Origin: Panorpa germanica
Taxonomy: Eukaryota > Arthropoda > Insecta > Mecoptera > Panorpidae
Direction: 5' to 3'
Assembly (NCBI GenBank): GCA_963678705.1
Contig: OY783204.1
Location: 10,426,759 to 10,490,758, forward strand
DNA length: 64,000 nt
The notes beneath the pieces are model-generated. The model made no database searches and had not been told where the DNA came from. It was given only the letters and a program-made list of their open reading frames with translations. This document shows, one piece after another, positions 51,408-63,824 of the stretch; position 1 is the first letter of the stretch; each line of letters begins with the position of its first letter. The position numbers and the translations under genes are program-made.

Positions 51408-52547
51408 AAACGTGAGGAATAATCTTGACTTTAACCTCTTTAATTGTAATACCTTTATAAATTAAATAATATGAAAAAAATGAATTTTAATTTTAGTAAT
51501 TGTTGAGTTTTATTTTATTTTTTTTTTTAATTTTATATTTTTTAAATAACAAATCAAAGCAAAATAAATGAAATATAAGAATGACGTATAATAAAATTCG
51601 CATTCAGACAGAAACAAAATGAAAATTATGTCAGTTTTTAGGTTACAGTTACTCGAATATTACTACACTTGCCTTCTTTTCTTCAATAAACTAACAACAG
51701 ACCCGTGTCCCTGCAATACACCTAAATTATGGAAACGTGAGAAATGATCTTGACCTTAAACTTTTTAATTGTAATACATATATAAATTAAATAATATATG
51801 TAATAAAATAATATGGAAAGAATTAATTTTAATTTTAGTAATTATTGAGTTTTATATTATTTTTTTTAAATTTTATTTTAAGGATATTTTAATTGCAAAA
51901 ATTATTATTTACTAAACAAAGAATATAAATAGAAGTAAAAATTTCGCATAAAAACATAAAATTTATCATATTCCTAAATTGAAAGAGTATGTTTACAAAT
52001 TTTATATTTATCCACTTTATACGTTTATTAATTTTCTATAAGGCACCAAATGTGCTTTCTGAAAATTTATAAGATTTGAGTAATGAAACAGATTCACGTT
52101 GCAACAAATTTTTTTTAACAATGCTATTACTAAAATAATTTGAATTTATAAATTCAATCAATAAATACTAAAGAATAAATGAAATATAATGACAGTTGAT
52201 GACAATTTACTAAATCATCGATAAGGCTTACATTTTTAGTACCACTTGGCGTTAATTTCTTAATGCATAATAGGAAATATGCACATTTCAATATTTATAA
52301 AAATTTAAAGTTGAAGTAGCTTATTGGTTATTGGTTGGAATATAAGGGGTGTGGTCTAAAGATAAGCCCTTCACTATAGTAGGTCGGGGATAGTTTAACT
52401 CAGGTATGTTATCACTCGACTGTTCTGCTTTCTTTAGAATCAATTTAATATTTAGTTTAGTCCTAGACACGACACGAATAACATCGTATCTCGTAGAATT
52501 TATTAACTTTTAAAAAAAATTATTTGCAAATCTGACATTTGAGGAAA

Positions 52548-53180
52548 ATGGCTAATTACAATGTGCCTTTACCTGAGCCAAGATTGGAATAGTAAGAAAT
52601 ATTTTATTATTTATAGTATTATTCTTTTATTTATTATCTTAATAATGATTGAATTGATTTTTGCAGGTAGTATAGACCGGAACAATTTATGTATAAATTA
52701 AGCTAGGCCGAGAAGGCTATGTACATCAACGTACAAAGCTCTTGGGCCAAAGCAAATTTACAAAGATTGGCCTATGATCGAGATGTAAGTTCATTTGTTC
52801 AGTTCATTATTATTATAACGTAAACAATACTTTTAAAGTGTAATTAGCATAATCGTATAATGTATTAATTCTATGTTTCAGATATGTTTTATTGAAGTAA
52901 ATCGTCCGCCCAACTTTAAAAATAAGCTTCTTGCATGTCACGCTTAGTAACAAGAAATCTCAAAAACACGGATGATATTGACGTAATGATGAAAGCTCTG
53001 GCGTTGAAGTTTAAATTGAAAAAATTACATTCAGCTAGAAGCCGTGTTCTGAGGTTCAAAGAGTCATTGTCTGCAAGAAAGCAGGAAAAGATTAACACGG
53101 AAGTTGAAACTTTAGAATGTGGTCATTTGTGTGCTGTATTATATGCGGACAAGTGTCCCTGCAATGCACTTACATTATGA
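52548..53180 (+). pseudogene. U26: array gene copy, nonsense codons and frameshift
   Basis: Exons 52548-52591, 52667-52784 and 52882-53180. The codon spanning the first splice is TAG (Trp15) and the next is TAG too (Gln16). Exon 3 lacks one G in cttcgttgc (now cttcttgc), shifting the frame, so it is 299 nt. It is the only dead copy inside the otherwise open right-hand block. Confidence 0.9.
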
Positions 53181-54321
53181 AAACGTAAGGAATAATCTTG
53201 ACTTTAACCTCTTTAATTGTAATACCTTTATAAATTAAATAATATGAAAAGAATAAATTTTAATTTTAGTAATTGTTGAAATTTATTTTATTTTTTTTTT
53301 TTAATTTTATATTTTTTAAATAACAAATCAAAGCAAAATAAATGAAATATAAAAATGACGTATAATAAAATTCGCATTCAGACTGAAACAAAATGAAAAT
53401 TATGTCAGTTTTTAGGTTACAGTTACTCGAATATTACTACACTTGTCTTCTTTTCTTCAATAAACTAACAACAGACCCGTGTCCCTGCAATACACCTAAA
53501 TTATGGAAACGTGAGGAATGATCTTGACCTTAAACTCTTTAATTGTAATACATATATAAATTAAATAATATATGTAATAAAATAATATGGAAAGAATAAA
53601 TTTTAATTTTAGTAATTATTGAGTTTTATTTTATTTTTTTTAAATTTTATTTTAAGGATATTTTAATTGCAAAAATTATTATTTACTAAACAAAGAATAT
53701 AAATAGAAGTAAAAATTTCGCATAAAAACATAAAATTTATCATATTCCTAAATTAAAAGAGTATGTTTACAAATTTTATATTTATCCACTTTATACGTTT
53801 ATTAATTTTCTATAAGGCACTAAATGTGCTCTCTGAAAATTTATAAGATTTGAGTAATGAACCAGATTCACGTTGCAACAAATTTTTTTTAACAATGCTA
53901 TTACTAAAATAATTTGAATTTATAAATTCAATCAATAAATACTAAAGAATAAATGAAATATAATGACAGTTGATGACAAATTAATAAATCATCGATAAGG
54001 CTTACATTTTTAGTACCACTTGGCGTTAATTTCTTTATGCATAATAGGGAATATGCACATTTTAATATTTATAAAAATTTAAAGTTGAAGTAGCTTATTG
54101 GTTATTGGTTGGAATATAAGAGGTGTGGTCTAAAGATAAGCGCTTTACTATAGTAGGTCGGGGATAGTTTAACTCAGGTATGTTATCACTCGACTGTTCT
54201 GCTTTCTTTAGAAACAATTTAATATTTAGTTTAGTCCTAGACACGACACGAATAACATCGTATCTCGTAGAATTTATTAATTTTTAAAAAAAATTATTTG
54301 CAAATCTGACATTTGAGGAAA

Positions 54322-54955
54322 ATGGCTAATTACAATGTGCCTTTACCTAAGCCAAGATTGGAATGGCAAAAAATATTTCATTATTTATAGCTTTATTCTT
54401 TTATTTATTATCCTAATAATGATTGAATTGATTTTTGCAGGCAGTATAGACCGGAACAATTTATGTATAAATTAAGCTTGGCCGATAGGGCTTTGTACAA
54501 CAACGTACAAAGCTCTTGGGCCAAAGCAAATTTACAAAGATTGGCCTATGATCGAGATGTAAGTTCATTTGTTCAGTTCATTATTAGTATAACGTAAACA
54601 ATACTTTTAATGTGTAATTAGCATAATCGTATAATGTATTAATTCTATGTTTCAGATATGTTCCATTGATGTAAATCGTCCGCCCAACTTTAACAATAAG
54701 CTTCGTTGCATGTCCCGCTTAGTAAAAAGAAATCTCAAAAACACGGATGATATTGACGTAATGATGAAAGCTCTGGCGTTGAAGTTTAAATCGAAAAAAT
54801 TACATTCAGCTAGAAGCCGTGTTCTGAGGTTCAAAGAGTCATTGTCTGCAAGGAAGCAGGAAAAGATTAACACGGAAGTTGAAACTTTAGAATGTGGTCA
54901 TTTGTGTGCTGTATTATATGCGGACAAGTGTCCCTGCAATGCACTTACATTATGA
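54322..54955 (+). CDS. U27: array gene, open frame but GC splice donor
   Basis: Exons 54322-54365, 54441-54558 and 54656-54955. The frame is intact. The first donor is gaatg/gcaaaa, GC instead of GT. GC donors can be used when the surrounding match is strong, but here the downstream bases (aaaa) are poor, so splicing is doubtful. Changes: Glu30 to Asp, Glu59 to Asp, Lys67 to Asn, Thr78 to Lys. Confidence 0.6.
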
Positions 54956-56094
54956 AAACGTGAGGAATAATCTTGACTTTAACCTCTTTAATTGTAATAC
55001 CTTTATAAATTAAATAATATGAAAAGAATAAATTTTAATTTTAGTAATTGTTGAGTTTTATTTTATTTTTTTTTTTAATTTTATATTTTTTAAATAACAA
55101 ATCAAAGCAAAATAAATGAATAATAAGAATGACGTATAATAAAATTCGCATTCAGACAGAAACAAAATGAAAATTATGTCAGTTTTTAGGTTACAGTTAC
55201 TCGAATATTACTACACTTGCCTTCTTTTCTTCAATAAACTAACAACAGACCCGTGTCCCTGCAATACACCTAAATTATGGAAACGTGAGGAATGATCTTG
55301 ACCTTAAACTCTTTAATTGTAATACATATATAAATTAAATAATATATGTAATAAAATAATATGGAAAGAATAAATTTTAATTTTAGTAATTATTTAGTTT
55401 TATTTTATTTTTTTTAAATTTTATTTTAAGGATATTTTAATTGCAAAAATTATTATGTACTAAACAAAAAATATAAATAGAAGTGAAAATTTCGCATAAA
55501 AACATACAATTTGTAATATTCCTAAATTGAAAGAGTAAGTTTACAAATTTTATATTTATCCACTTTATACGTTTATTAATTTTCTATAAGGCACCAAATG
55601 TGCTCTCTGAAAATTTATAAGATTTGAGTAATGAACCAGATTCACGTTGCAACAAACTTTTTTTAACAATGCTATTACTAAAATAATTTAAATTTATAAA
55701 TTCAATCAATAAATACTAAAGAATAAATAAAATATAATGACAGTTGATGACAATTTAATAAATCATCGATAAGGCTTACATTTTTAGTACTACTTGGCGT
55801 TAATTTCTTTATGCATAATAGGAAATATGCACATTTTAATATTTATAAAAATTTAAAGTTGAAGTAGCTTATTGGTTATTGGTTGGAATATAAGGGGTGT
55901 GGTCTAAAGATAAGCGCTTCATTGTAGTAGGTCGGGGATAGTTTAACTCAGGTATGTTATCACTCGACTGTTCTGCTTTCTTTAGAAACAATTTAATATT
56001 TAGTTTAGTCCTAGACACGACACGAATAACATCGTATCTCGTAGAATTTATTAACTTTTAAAAAAATTATTTGCAAATCTGACATTTGAGAAAA

Positions 56095-56728
56095 ATGGCT
56101 AATTACAATGTGCCTTTACCTAAGCAAAGATTGGAATGGTAAGAAATATTTTATTATTTATAGTTTTATTCTTTTATTTATTATCTTAATAATGATTGAA
56201 TTAATTTTTGCAGGCAGTATAGACCGGAACAATTTATGTATAAATTAAGCTTGGCCGATAGGGCTTTGTACAACAACGTACAAAGCTCTTGGGCCAAAGC
56301 AAATTTACAAAGATTGGCCTATGATCGAGATGTAAGTCCATTTGTTTAGTTCATTATTAGTATAACGTAAACAATACTTTTAAAGTTTAATTAGCATAAT
56401 CGTATAATGTATTAATTCTATGTTTTAGATATGTTTCATTGAAGTAAATCGTCCGCCCAACTTTAAAAATAAGCTTCGTTGCATGTCCCGCTTAGTAACA
56501 AGAAATCTCAAAAACACAGATGATATTGACGTTATAATGAAAGCTCTGGCGTTAAAGTTTAAATCGAAAAAATTACATTCAGCTAGAAGCCGTGTTCTGA
56601 GGTTCAAAGAGTCATTGTCTGCAAGGAAGCAGGAAAAGATGAACACGGAAGTTGAAACTTTAGAATGTGGTCATTTGTGTGCTGTATTATATGCGGACAA
56701 GTGTCCCTGCAATGCACTTACATTATGA
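56095..56728 (+). CDS. U28: intact array gene, 153 residues
   Basis: Exons 56095-56138, 56214-56331 and 56429-56728, acceptor tag before exon 3. Open frame. Changes: Pro11 to Gln, Glu30 to Asp, Ser57 to Phe, Met90 to Ile, Ile125 to Met. With U25 it shares gaagtccatttgtttag in intron 2 and spacer details, placing the two at the same position of a three-unit repeat. Confidence 0.8.
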
Positions 56729-57868
56729 AAACGTGAGGAATAATCTTGACTTTAACCTCTTTAATTGTAATACCTTTATAAATTAAATAATATGAAAAAA
56801 ATGAATTTCAATTTTAGTAATTGTTGAGTTTTATTTTATTTTTTTTTTTAATTTTATATTTTTTAAATAACAAATCAAAGCAAAATAAATGAAATATAAG
56901 AATGACGTATAATAAAATTCGCATTCAGACAGAAACAAAATGAAAATTATGTCAGTTTTTAGGTTACAGTTACTCGTATATTACTACACTTGCCTTCTTT
57001 TCTTCAATAAACTAACAACAGACCCGTGTCCCTGCAATACACCTAAATTATGGAAACGTGAGAAATGATCTTGACCTTAAACTTTTTAATTGTAATACAT
57101 ATATAAATTAAATAATATATGTAATAAAATAATATGGAAAGAATTAATTTTAATTTTAGTGATTATTGAGTTTTATATTATTTTTTTTAAATTTTATTTT
57201 AAGGATATTTTAATTGCAAAAATTATTATTTACTAAACAAAGAATATAAAAAGAAGTAAAAATTTCGCATAAAAACATAAAATTTATCATATTCCTAAAT
57301 TGAAAGAGTATGTTTACAAATTTTATATTTATCCACTTTATACGTTTATTAATTTTCTATAAGGCACCAAATGTGCTCTCTGAAAATTTATAAGATTTGA
57401 GTAATGAAACAGATTCACGTTGCAACAAATTTTTTTTAACAATGCTATTACTAAAATAATTTGAATTTATAAATTCAATCAATAAATACTAAAGAATAAA
57501 TGAAATATAATGACAGTTGATGACAATTTACTAAATCATCGATAAGGCTTACATTTTTAGTACCACTTGGCGTTAATTTCTTAATGCATAATAGGGAATA
57601 TGCACATTTCAATATTTATAAAAATTTAAAGTTGAAGTAGCTTATTGGTTATTGGTTGGAATATAAGGGGTGTGGTCTAAAGATAAGCGCTTCACTATAG
57701 TAGGTCGGGGATAGTTTAACTCAGGTATGTTATCACTCGACTGTTCTGCTTTCTTTAGAATCAATTTAATATTTAGTTTAGTCCTAGACACGACACGAAT
57801 AACATCGTTTCTCGTAGAATTTATTAACTTTTAAAAAAAATTATTTGCAAATTTGACATTTGAGGAAA

Positions 57869-58502
57869 ATGGCTAATTACAATGTGCCTTTACCTAAGCC
57901 AAGATTGGAATGGTAGGAAATATTTTATTATTTATGGTTTTATTCTTTTATTTATTATCTTAATAATGATTGAATTGATTTTTGCAGGCAGTATAGACCG
58001 GAACAATTTATGTATAAATTAAGCTTGGCCGAGAGGGCTTTGTACAACAACGTACAAAGCTCTTGGGCCAAAGCAAATTTACAAAGATTGGCCTATGATC
58101 GAGATGTAAGTTCATTTGTTCAGTTCATTATTAGTATAACGTAAACAATACTTTTAAAGTGTAATTAGCATAATCGTATAATGTATTAATTCTATGTTTC
58201 AGATATGTTCCATTGAAGTAAATCGTCCGCCCAACTTTAAAAATAAGCTTCGTTGCATGTCCCGCTTAGTAACAAGAAATCTCAAAAACACGGATGATAT
58301 TGACGTAATGATGAAAGCTCTGGCGTTGAAGTTTAAATCGAAAAAATTACATTCAGCTAGAAGCCGTGTTCTATGGTTCAAAGAGTCATTGTCTGCAAGA
58401 AAGCAAGAAAAGATTAACACGGAAGTTGAAACTTTAGAATGTGGTCATTTGTGTGCTGTATTATATGCGGACAAGTGTCCCTGCAATGCACTTACATTAT
58501 GA
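57869..58502 (+). CDS. U29: intact array gene, 153 residues
   Basis: Exons 57869-57912, 57988-58105 and 58203-58502. The first donor is gtagga, weaker than the usual gtaaga. Open frame; differs from consensus by Arg112 to Trp and Pro151 to Leu, both shared with U30-U32. The leader carries agaatcaattt, as in U26 three units upstream, showing the mosaic nature of the units. Confidence 0.82.
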
Positions 58503-59642
58503 AAACGTGAGGAATAATCTTGACTTTAACCTCTTTAATTGTAATACCTTTATAAATTAAATAATATGAAAAGAATAAATTTTAATTTTAGTAATTGTTA
58601 AGTTTTATTTTATTTTTTTTTTTAATTTTATATTTTTTAAATAACAAATCAAAGCAAAATAAATGAATAATAAGAATGACGTATAATAAAATTCGCATTC
58701 AGACAGAAACAAAATGAAAATTATGTCAGTTTTTAGGTTACAGTTACTCGAATATTACTACACTTGCCTTCTTTTCTTCAATAAACTAACAACAGACCCG
58801 TGTCCCTGCAATACACCTAAATTATGGAAACGTGAGGAATGATCTTGACCTTAAACTCTTTAATTGTAATACATATATAAATTAAATAATATATGTAATA
58901 AAATAATATGGAAAGAATAAATTTTAATTTTAGTAATTATTTAGTTTTATTTTATTTTTTTTAAATTTTATTTTAAGGATATTTTAATTGCAAAAATTAT
59001 TATGTACTAAACAAAAAATATAAATAGAAGTGAAAATTTCGCATAAAAACATACAATTTGTAATATTCCTAAATTGAAAGAGTAAGTTTACAAATTTGAT
59101 ATTTATCCACTTTATACGTTTATTAATTTTCTATAAGGCACCAAATGTGCTCTCTGAAAATTTATAAGATTTGAGTAATGAACCAGATTCACGTTGCAAC
59201 AAACTTTTTTTAACAATGCTATTACTAAAATAATTTAAATTTATAAATTCAATCAATAAATACTAAAGAATAAATGAAATATAATGACAGTTGATGACAA
59301 TTTAATAAATCATCGATAAGGCTTACATTTTTAGTACTACTTGGCGTTAATTTCTTTATGCATAATAGGAAATATGCACATTTTAATATTTATAAAAATT
59401 TAAAGTTGAAGTAGCTTATTGGTTATTGGTTGGAATATAAGGGGTGTGGTCTAAAGATAAGCGCTTCATTGTAGTAGGTCGGGGATAGTTTAACTCAGGT
59501 ATGTTATCACTCGACTGTTCTGCTTTCTTTAGAAACAATTTAATATTTAGTTTAGTCCTAGACACGACACAAATAACATCGTCTCTCGTAGAATTTATTA
59601 ACTTTTAAAAAAAATTATTTGCAAATTTGACATTTGAGGAAA

Positions 59643-60276
59643 ATGGCTAATTACAATGTGCCTTTACCTAAGCCAAGATTGGAATGGTAGGAAATATTTT
59701 ATTATTTATGGTTTTATTCTTTTATTTATTATCTTAATAATGATTGAATTGATTTTTGCAGGCAGTACAGACCGGAACAATTTATGTATAAATTAAGCAT
59801 GGCCGAGAGAGCTTTGTACAACAACGTACAAAGCTCTTGGGCCAAAGCAAATTTACAAAGATTGGCCTATGATCGAGATGTAAGTTCATTTGTTCAGTTC
59901 ATTATTAGTATAACGTAAACAATACTTTTAAAGTGTAATTAGCATAATCGTATAATGTATTTATTCTATGTTTCAGATATGTTCCATTGAAGTAAATCGT
60001 CCGCCCAACTTTAAAAATAAGCTTCGTTGCATGTCCCGCTTAGTAACAAAAAATCTCAAAAACACGGATGATATTGACGTAATGATGAAAGCTCTGGCGT
60101 TGAAGTTTAAATCGAAAAAATTACATTCAGCTAGAAGCCGTGTTCTATGGTTCAAAGAGTCATTGTCTGCAAGAAAGCAAGAAAAGATTAACACGGAAGT
60201 TGAAACTTTAGAATGTGGTCATTTGTGTGCTCTATTATATGCGGACAAGTGTCCCTGCAATGCACTTACATTATGA
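59643..60276 (+). CDS. U30: intact array gene, 153 residues
   Basis: Exons 59643-59686, 59762-59879 and 59977-60276; donor gtagga as in U29. Open frame. Changes: Leu28 to Met, Arg79 to Lys, Arg112 to Trp, Val140 to Leu, Pro151 to Leu. Val140 to Leu and the downstream tgattgttt variants recur in U32, 3548 bp further on. Confidence 0.82.
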
Positions 60277-61191
60277 AAACGTAAGGAATAATCTTGACTT
60301 TAACCTCCTTAATTGTAATACCTTTATAAATTAAATAATATGAAAAGAATAAATTTTAATTTTAGTGATTGTTTAATTTTATTTTATTTTTTTTTTTGAT
60401 TTTATATTTTTTAAATAACAAATCAAAGCAAAATAAATGAAATATAAGAATGACGTATAATAAAATTCGCATTAAGACAGAAACAAAATGAAAATTATGT
60501 CAGTTTTTAGGTTACAGTTACTTGAATATTACTACACTTGCCTTCTTTTCTTCAATAAACTAACAACAGACCCGTGTCCCTGCAATACACCTAAATTATG
60601 GAAACGTGAGGAATGATCTTGACCTTAAACTCTTTAATTGTAATACATATATAAATTAAATAATATATGTAATAAAATAATATGGAAAGAATAAATTTTA
60701 ATTTTAGTAATTATTTAGTTTTATTTTATTTTTTTTAAATTTAATTTTAAGGATATTTTAATTGCAAAAATCATTATGTACTAAACAAAAAATATAAATA
60801 GAAGTGAAAATTTTGCATAAAATCATAAAATCTATCATATTCCTAAATTGAAAGACTATGTTTACAAATTTTATATTTATCCACTTTATACGTTTATTAA
60901 TTTTCTATAAGGCACCAAATGTTTTCTTTAAAAATTTATAAGATTTGAGTAATGAACCAGATTCACGTTGGAACAAACTTTTTTTAACAATGCTATTACT
61001 AAAATAATTTAAATTTATAAATTCAATCAATAAATACTAAAGAATAAATAAAATATAATGACAGTTGATGACAATTTAATAAATCATTGATAAGGCTTAC
61101 ATTTTTAGTACCACTTGGCGTTAATTTCTTTATGCATAATAGGGAATATGCACATTTTAATATTTATAAAAATTTAAAGTTGAAGTAGCTT

Positions 61192-61250
61192 ATTGGTTAT
61201 TGGTTGGAATATAAGGGGTGTGGTCTAAAGATAAGCGCTTCACTATAGTA
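61192..61250 (+). promoter_or_regulatory. Putative polymerase II promoter of U31 (CCAAT, TATA, start site)
   Basis: Two inverted CCAAT boxes (ATTGG at 61192-61196 and 61199-61203), TATAAG at 61210-61215 and ttcactatag with a possible +1 A at 61242, about 32 bp after the TATA box. The leader to the ATG would then be about 175 nt. The arrangement is kept in nearly every full unit, including U2 (TATAAG 1707-1712) and U22. It is absent from U14, U16, U23 and U24. The start site is inferred, not observed. Confidence 0.6.
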
Positions 61251-61416
61251 GGTCGGGGATAGTTTAACTCAGGTATGTTATCACTCGACTGTTCTGCTTT
61301 CTTTAGAAACAATTTAATATTTAGTTTAGTCCTAGACACGACACGAATAACATCGTATCTCGTAGAATTTATTAACTTTTAAAGAAAATTATTTGCAAAT
61401 CTGACATTTGAGGAAA

Positions 61417-62050
61417 ATGGCTAATTACAATGTGCCTTTACCTAAGCCAAGATTGGAATGGTAAGAAATATTTTATTATTTATAGTTTTATTCTTTTATT
61501 TATTATCTTAATAATGATTGAATTGATTTTTGCAGGCAGTATAGACCGGAACAATTTATGTATAAATTAAGCTTGGCCGAGAGGGCTTTGTACAACAACG
61601 TACAAAGCTCTTGGGCCAAAGCAAATTTACAAAGATTGGCCTATGATCGAGATGTAAGTTCATTTGTTCAGTTCATTATTAGTATAACGTAAACAATACT
61701 TTTAAAGTGTAATTAGCATAATCGTATAATGTATTAATTCTATGTTTCAGATATGTTCCATTGAAGTAAATCGTCCGCCCAACTTTAAAAATAAGCTTCG
61801 TTGCATGTCCCGCTTAGTAACAAGAAATCTCAAAAACACGGATGATATTGACGTAATGATGAAAGCTCTGGCGTTGAAGTTTAAATCGAAAAAATTACAT
61901 TCAGCTAGAAGCCGTGTTCTATGGTTCAAAGAGTCATTGTCTGCAAGAAAGCAAGAAAAGATTAACACGGAAGTTGAAACTTTAGAATGTGGTCATTTGT
62001 GTGCTGTATTATATGCGGACAAGTGTCCCTGCAATGCACTTACATTATGA
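61417..62050 (+). CDS. U31: intact array gene, reference copy; 153-residue basic protein of unknown function
   Basis: Exons 61417-61460, 61536-61653 and 61751-62050 with consensus gtaaga/ttgcag and gtaagt/ttcag borders; introns of 75 nt (phase 2, within the Trp15 codon) and 97 nt (phase 0). The 153-residue product has a Pro-containing N-terminus (P7, P9, P11), a likely helical middle (residues 25-54), and a long Lys/Arg-rich part (62-125) with many basic residues. A C-terminal cluster has cysteines at 134, 138, 146 and 148 (C-x3-C-x7-C-x-C) with His136 between, which could bind a metal. No signal peptide or membrane segment is visible. I recognise no family. I chose the ATG at 61417 because it opens the only frame that spans both splice junctions, and it is the first ATG of the inferred leader. 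Possible roles such as nucleic-acid binding are only suggested by charge. Confidence 0.82.
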
Positions 62051-62510
62051 AAACGTGAGGAATAATCTTGACTTTAACCTCTTTAATTGTAATACCTTTA
62101 TAAATTAAATAATATGAAAAGAATAAATTTTAATTTTAGTAATTGTTAAGTTTTATTTTATTTTTTTTTTTAATTTTATATTTTTTAAATAACAAATCAA
62201 AGCAAAATAAATGAATAATAAGAATGACGTATAATAAAATTCGCATTCAGACAGAAACAAAATGAAAATTATGTCAGTTTTTAGGTTACAGTTACTCGAA
62301 TATTACTACACTTGCCTTCTTTTCTTCAATAAACTAACAACAGACCCGTGTCCCTGCAATACACCTAAATTATGGAAACGTGAGGAATGATCTTGACCTT
62401 AAACTCTTTAATTGTAATACATATATAAATTAAATAATATATGTAATAAAATAATATGGAAAGAATAAATTTTAATTTTAGTAATTATTTAGTTTTATTT
62501 TATTTTTTTT
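62018..62510 (+). repeat. Direct duplication of the gene's 3' end within each unit (325-bp offset)
   Basis: gtgtccctgcaat at 62023 in exon 3 recurs at 62348, followed in both by related cacct/ttatg, acgtgaggaat, cttgac, ctctttaattgtaata, aataaattttaatttt and gttttatttta. The first copy (62018 to about 62170) is the functional gene end. The second (62343 to about 62510) is diverged, so the duplication predates spread of the array. The second copy also holds an AATAAA (62464-62469). Confidence 0.85.
62122..62127 (+). terminator. Polyadenylation signal AATAAA of U31
   Basis: AATAAA 72 nt after the TGA, followed by a T-rich run, the expected layout for a 3' end. Most full units have it at the same place; U3, U9 and U12 have A-runs there instead. 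Confidence 0.7.
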
Positions 62511-62965
62511 AAATTTAATTTTAAGGATATTTTAATTGCAAAAATCATTATGTACTAAACAAAAAATATAAATAGAAGTAAAAATTTTGCATAAAATCAT
62601 AAAATCTATCATATTCCTAAATTGAAAGACTATGTTTACAAATTTTATATTTATCCACTTTATACGTTTATTAATTTTCTATAAGGCACCAAATGTTTTC
62701 TCTAAAAATTTATAAGATTTGAGTAATGAACCAGATTCACGTTGGAACAAACTTTTTTTAACAATGCTATTACTAAAATAATATAAATTTATAAATTCAA
62801 TCAATAAATACTAAAGAATAAATAAAATATAATGACAGTTGATGACAATTTAATAAATCATTGATAAGGCTTACATTTTTAGTACCACTTGGCGTTAATT
62901 TCTTGATGCATAATAGGGAATATGCACATTTTAATATTTATAAAAATTTAAAGTTGAAGTAGCTT

Positions 62966-63030
62966 ATTGGTTATTGGTTGGAATATAAGGGGTGTGGTCT
63001 AAAGATAAGCGCTTCACTATAGTAGGTCGG
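62966..63030 (+). promoter_or_regulatory. Putative polymerase II promoter of U32
   Basis: Same inverted CCAAT pair, TATAAG (62984-62989) and ttcactatag as in U31, with no changed base in these motifs. Confidence 0.58.
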
Positions 63031-63190
63031 GGATAGTTTAACTCAGGTATGTTATCACTCGACTGTTCTGCTTTCTTTAGAAACAATTTAATATTTAGTT
63101 TAGTCCTAGACACGACACGAATAACATCGTATCTCGTAGAATTTATTAACTTTTAAAGAAAATTATTTGCAAATCTGACATTTGAGGAAA

Positions 63191-63824
63191 ATGGCTAATT
63201 ACAATGTGCCTTTACCTAAGCCAAGATTGGAATGGTAAGAAATATTTTATTATTTATAGTTTTATTCTTTTATTTATTATCTTAATAATGATTGAATTGA
63301 TTTTTGCAGGCAGTATAGACCGGAACAATTTATGTATAAATTAAGCTTGGCCAAAAGGGCTTTGTACAACAACGTACAAAGCTCTTGGGCCAAAGCAAAT
63401 TTACAAAGATTGGCCTATGATCGAGATGTAAGTTCATTTGTTCAGTTCATTATTAGTATAACGTAAACAATACTTTTAAAGTGTAATTAGCATAATCGTA
63501 TAATGTATTAATTCTATGTTTCAGATATGTTCCATTGAAGTAAATCGTCCGCCCAACTTTAAAAATAAGCTTCGTTGCATGTCCCGCTTAGTAACAAGAA
63601 ATCTCAAAAACACGGATGATATTGACGTAATGATGAAAGCTCTGGCGTTGAAGCTTAAATCGAAAAAATTACATTCAGCTAGAAGCCGTGTTCTATGGTT
63701 CAAAGAGTCATTGTCTGCAAGAAAGCAAGAAAAGATTAACACGGAAGTTGAAACTTTAGAATGTGGTAATTTGTGTGCTCTATTATATGCGGACAAGTGT
63801 CCCTGCAATGCACTTACATTATGA
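63191..63824 (+). CDS. U32: intact array gene, 153 residues
   Basis: Exons 63191-63234, 63310-63427 and 63525-63824 with consensus splice borders. Open frame. Changes: Glu30 to Lys, Phe98 to Leu, Arg112 to Trp, His136 to Asn, Val140 to Leu, Pro151 to Leu. His136 to Asn is notable because this His lies inside the cysteine cluster, but the four cysteines are kept. The spacer after it (63825-64000) is the start of the usual 3' UTR and runs off the window. Confidence 0.82.

Larger units (their letters stand above)
62051..63190 (+). other. Model spacer between U31 and U32: 3' UTR, duplicated gene end, promoter and leader
   Basis: From the stop: 3' UTR with AATAAA, T-rich tract, a cytosine-poor stretch containing the second, diverged copy of the exon 3 end and 3' UTR (62343-62510), about 450 bp of AT-rich sequence with no open frame, the promoter (TATAAG at 62984-62989) and the leader from about 63016. 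All other spacers in the window have the same plan unless a mobile element is noted. Confidence 0.85.

Noticed and set aside
61742-61750. MFQ start of the 102-residue exon 3 frame as a separate gene start
   Set aside because: The ATG-TTT-CAG is the end of intron 2 (polypyrimidine plus cag acceptor). In U25, U26-type and U28 units the same place reads tag or differs, without effect on the spliced frame.
61747-61968. Antisense frame of 73 residues opposite exon 3, present in almost every unit
   Set aside because: It lies fully within exon 3 on the other strand, lacks its own promoter or splice context, and is repeated only because the sense exon is repeated. The spliced sense model explains the conservation.
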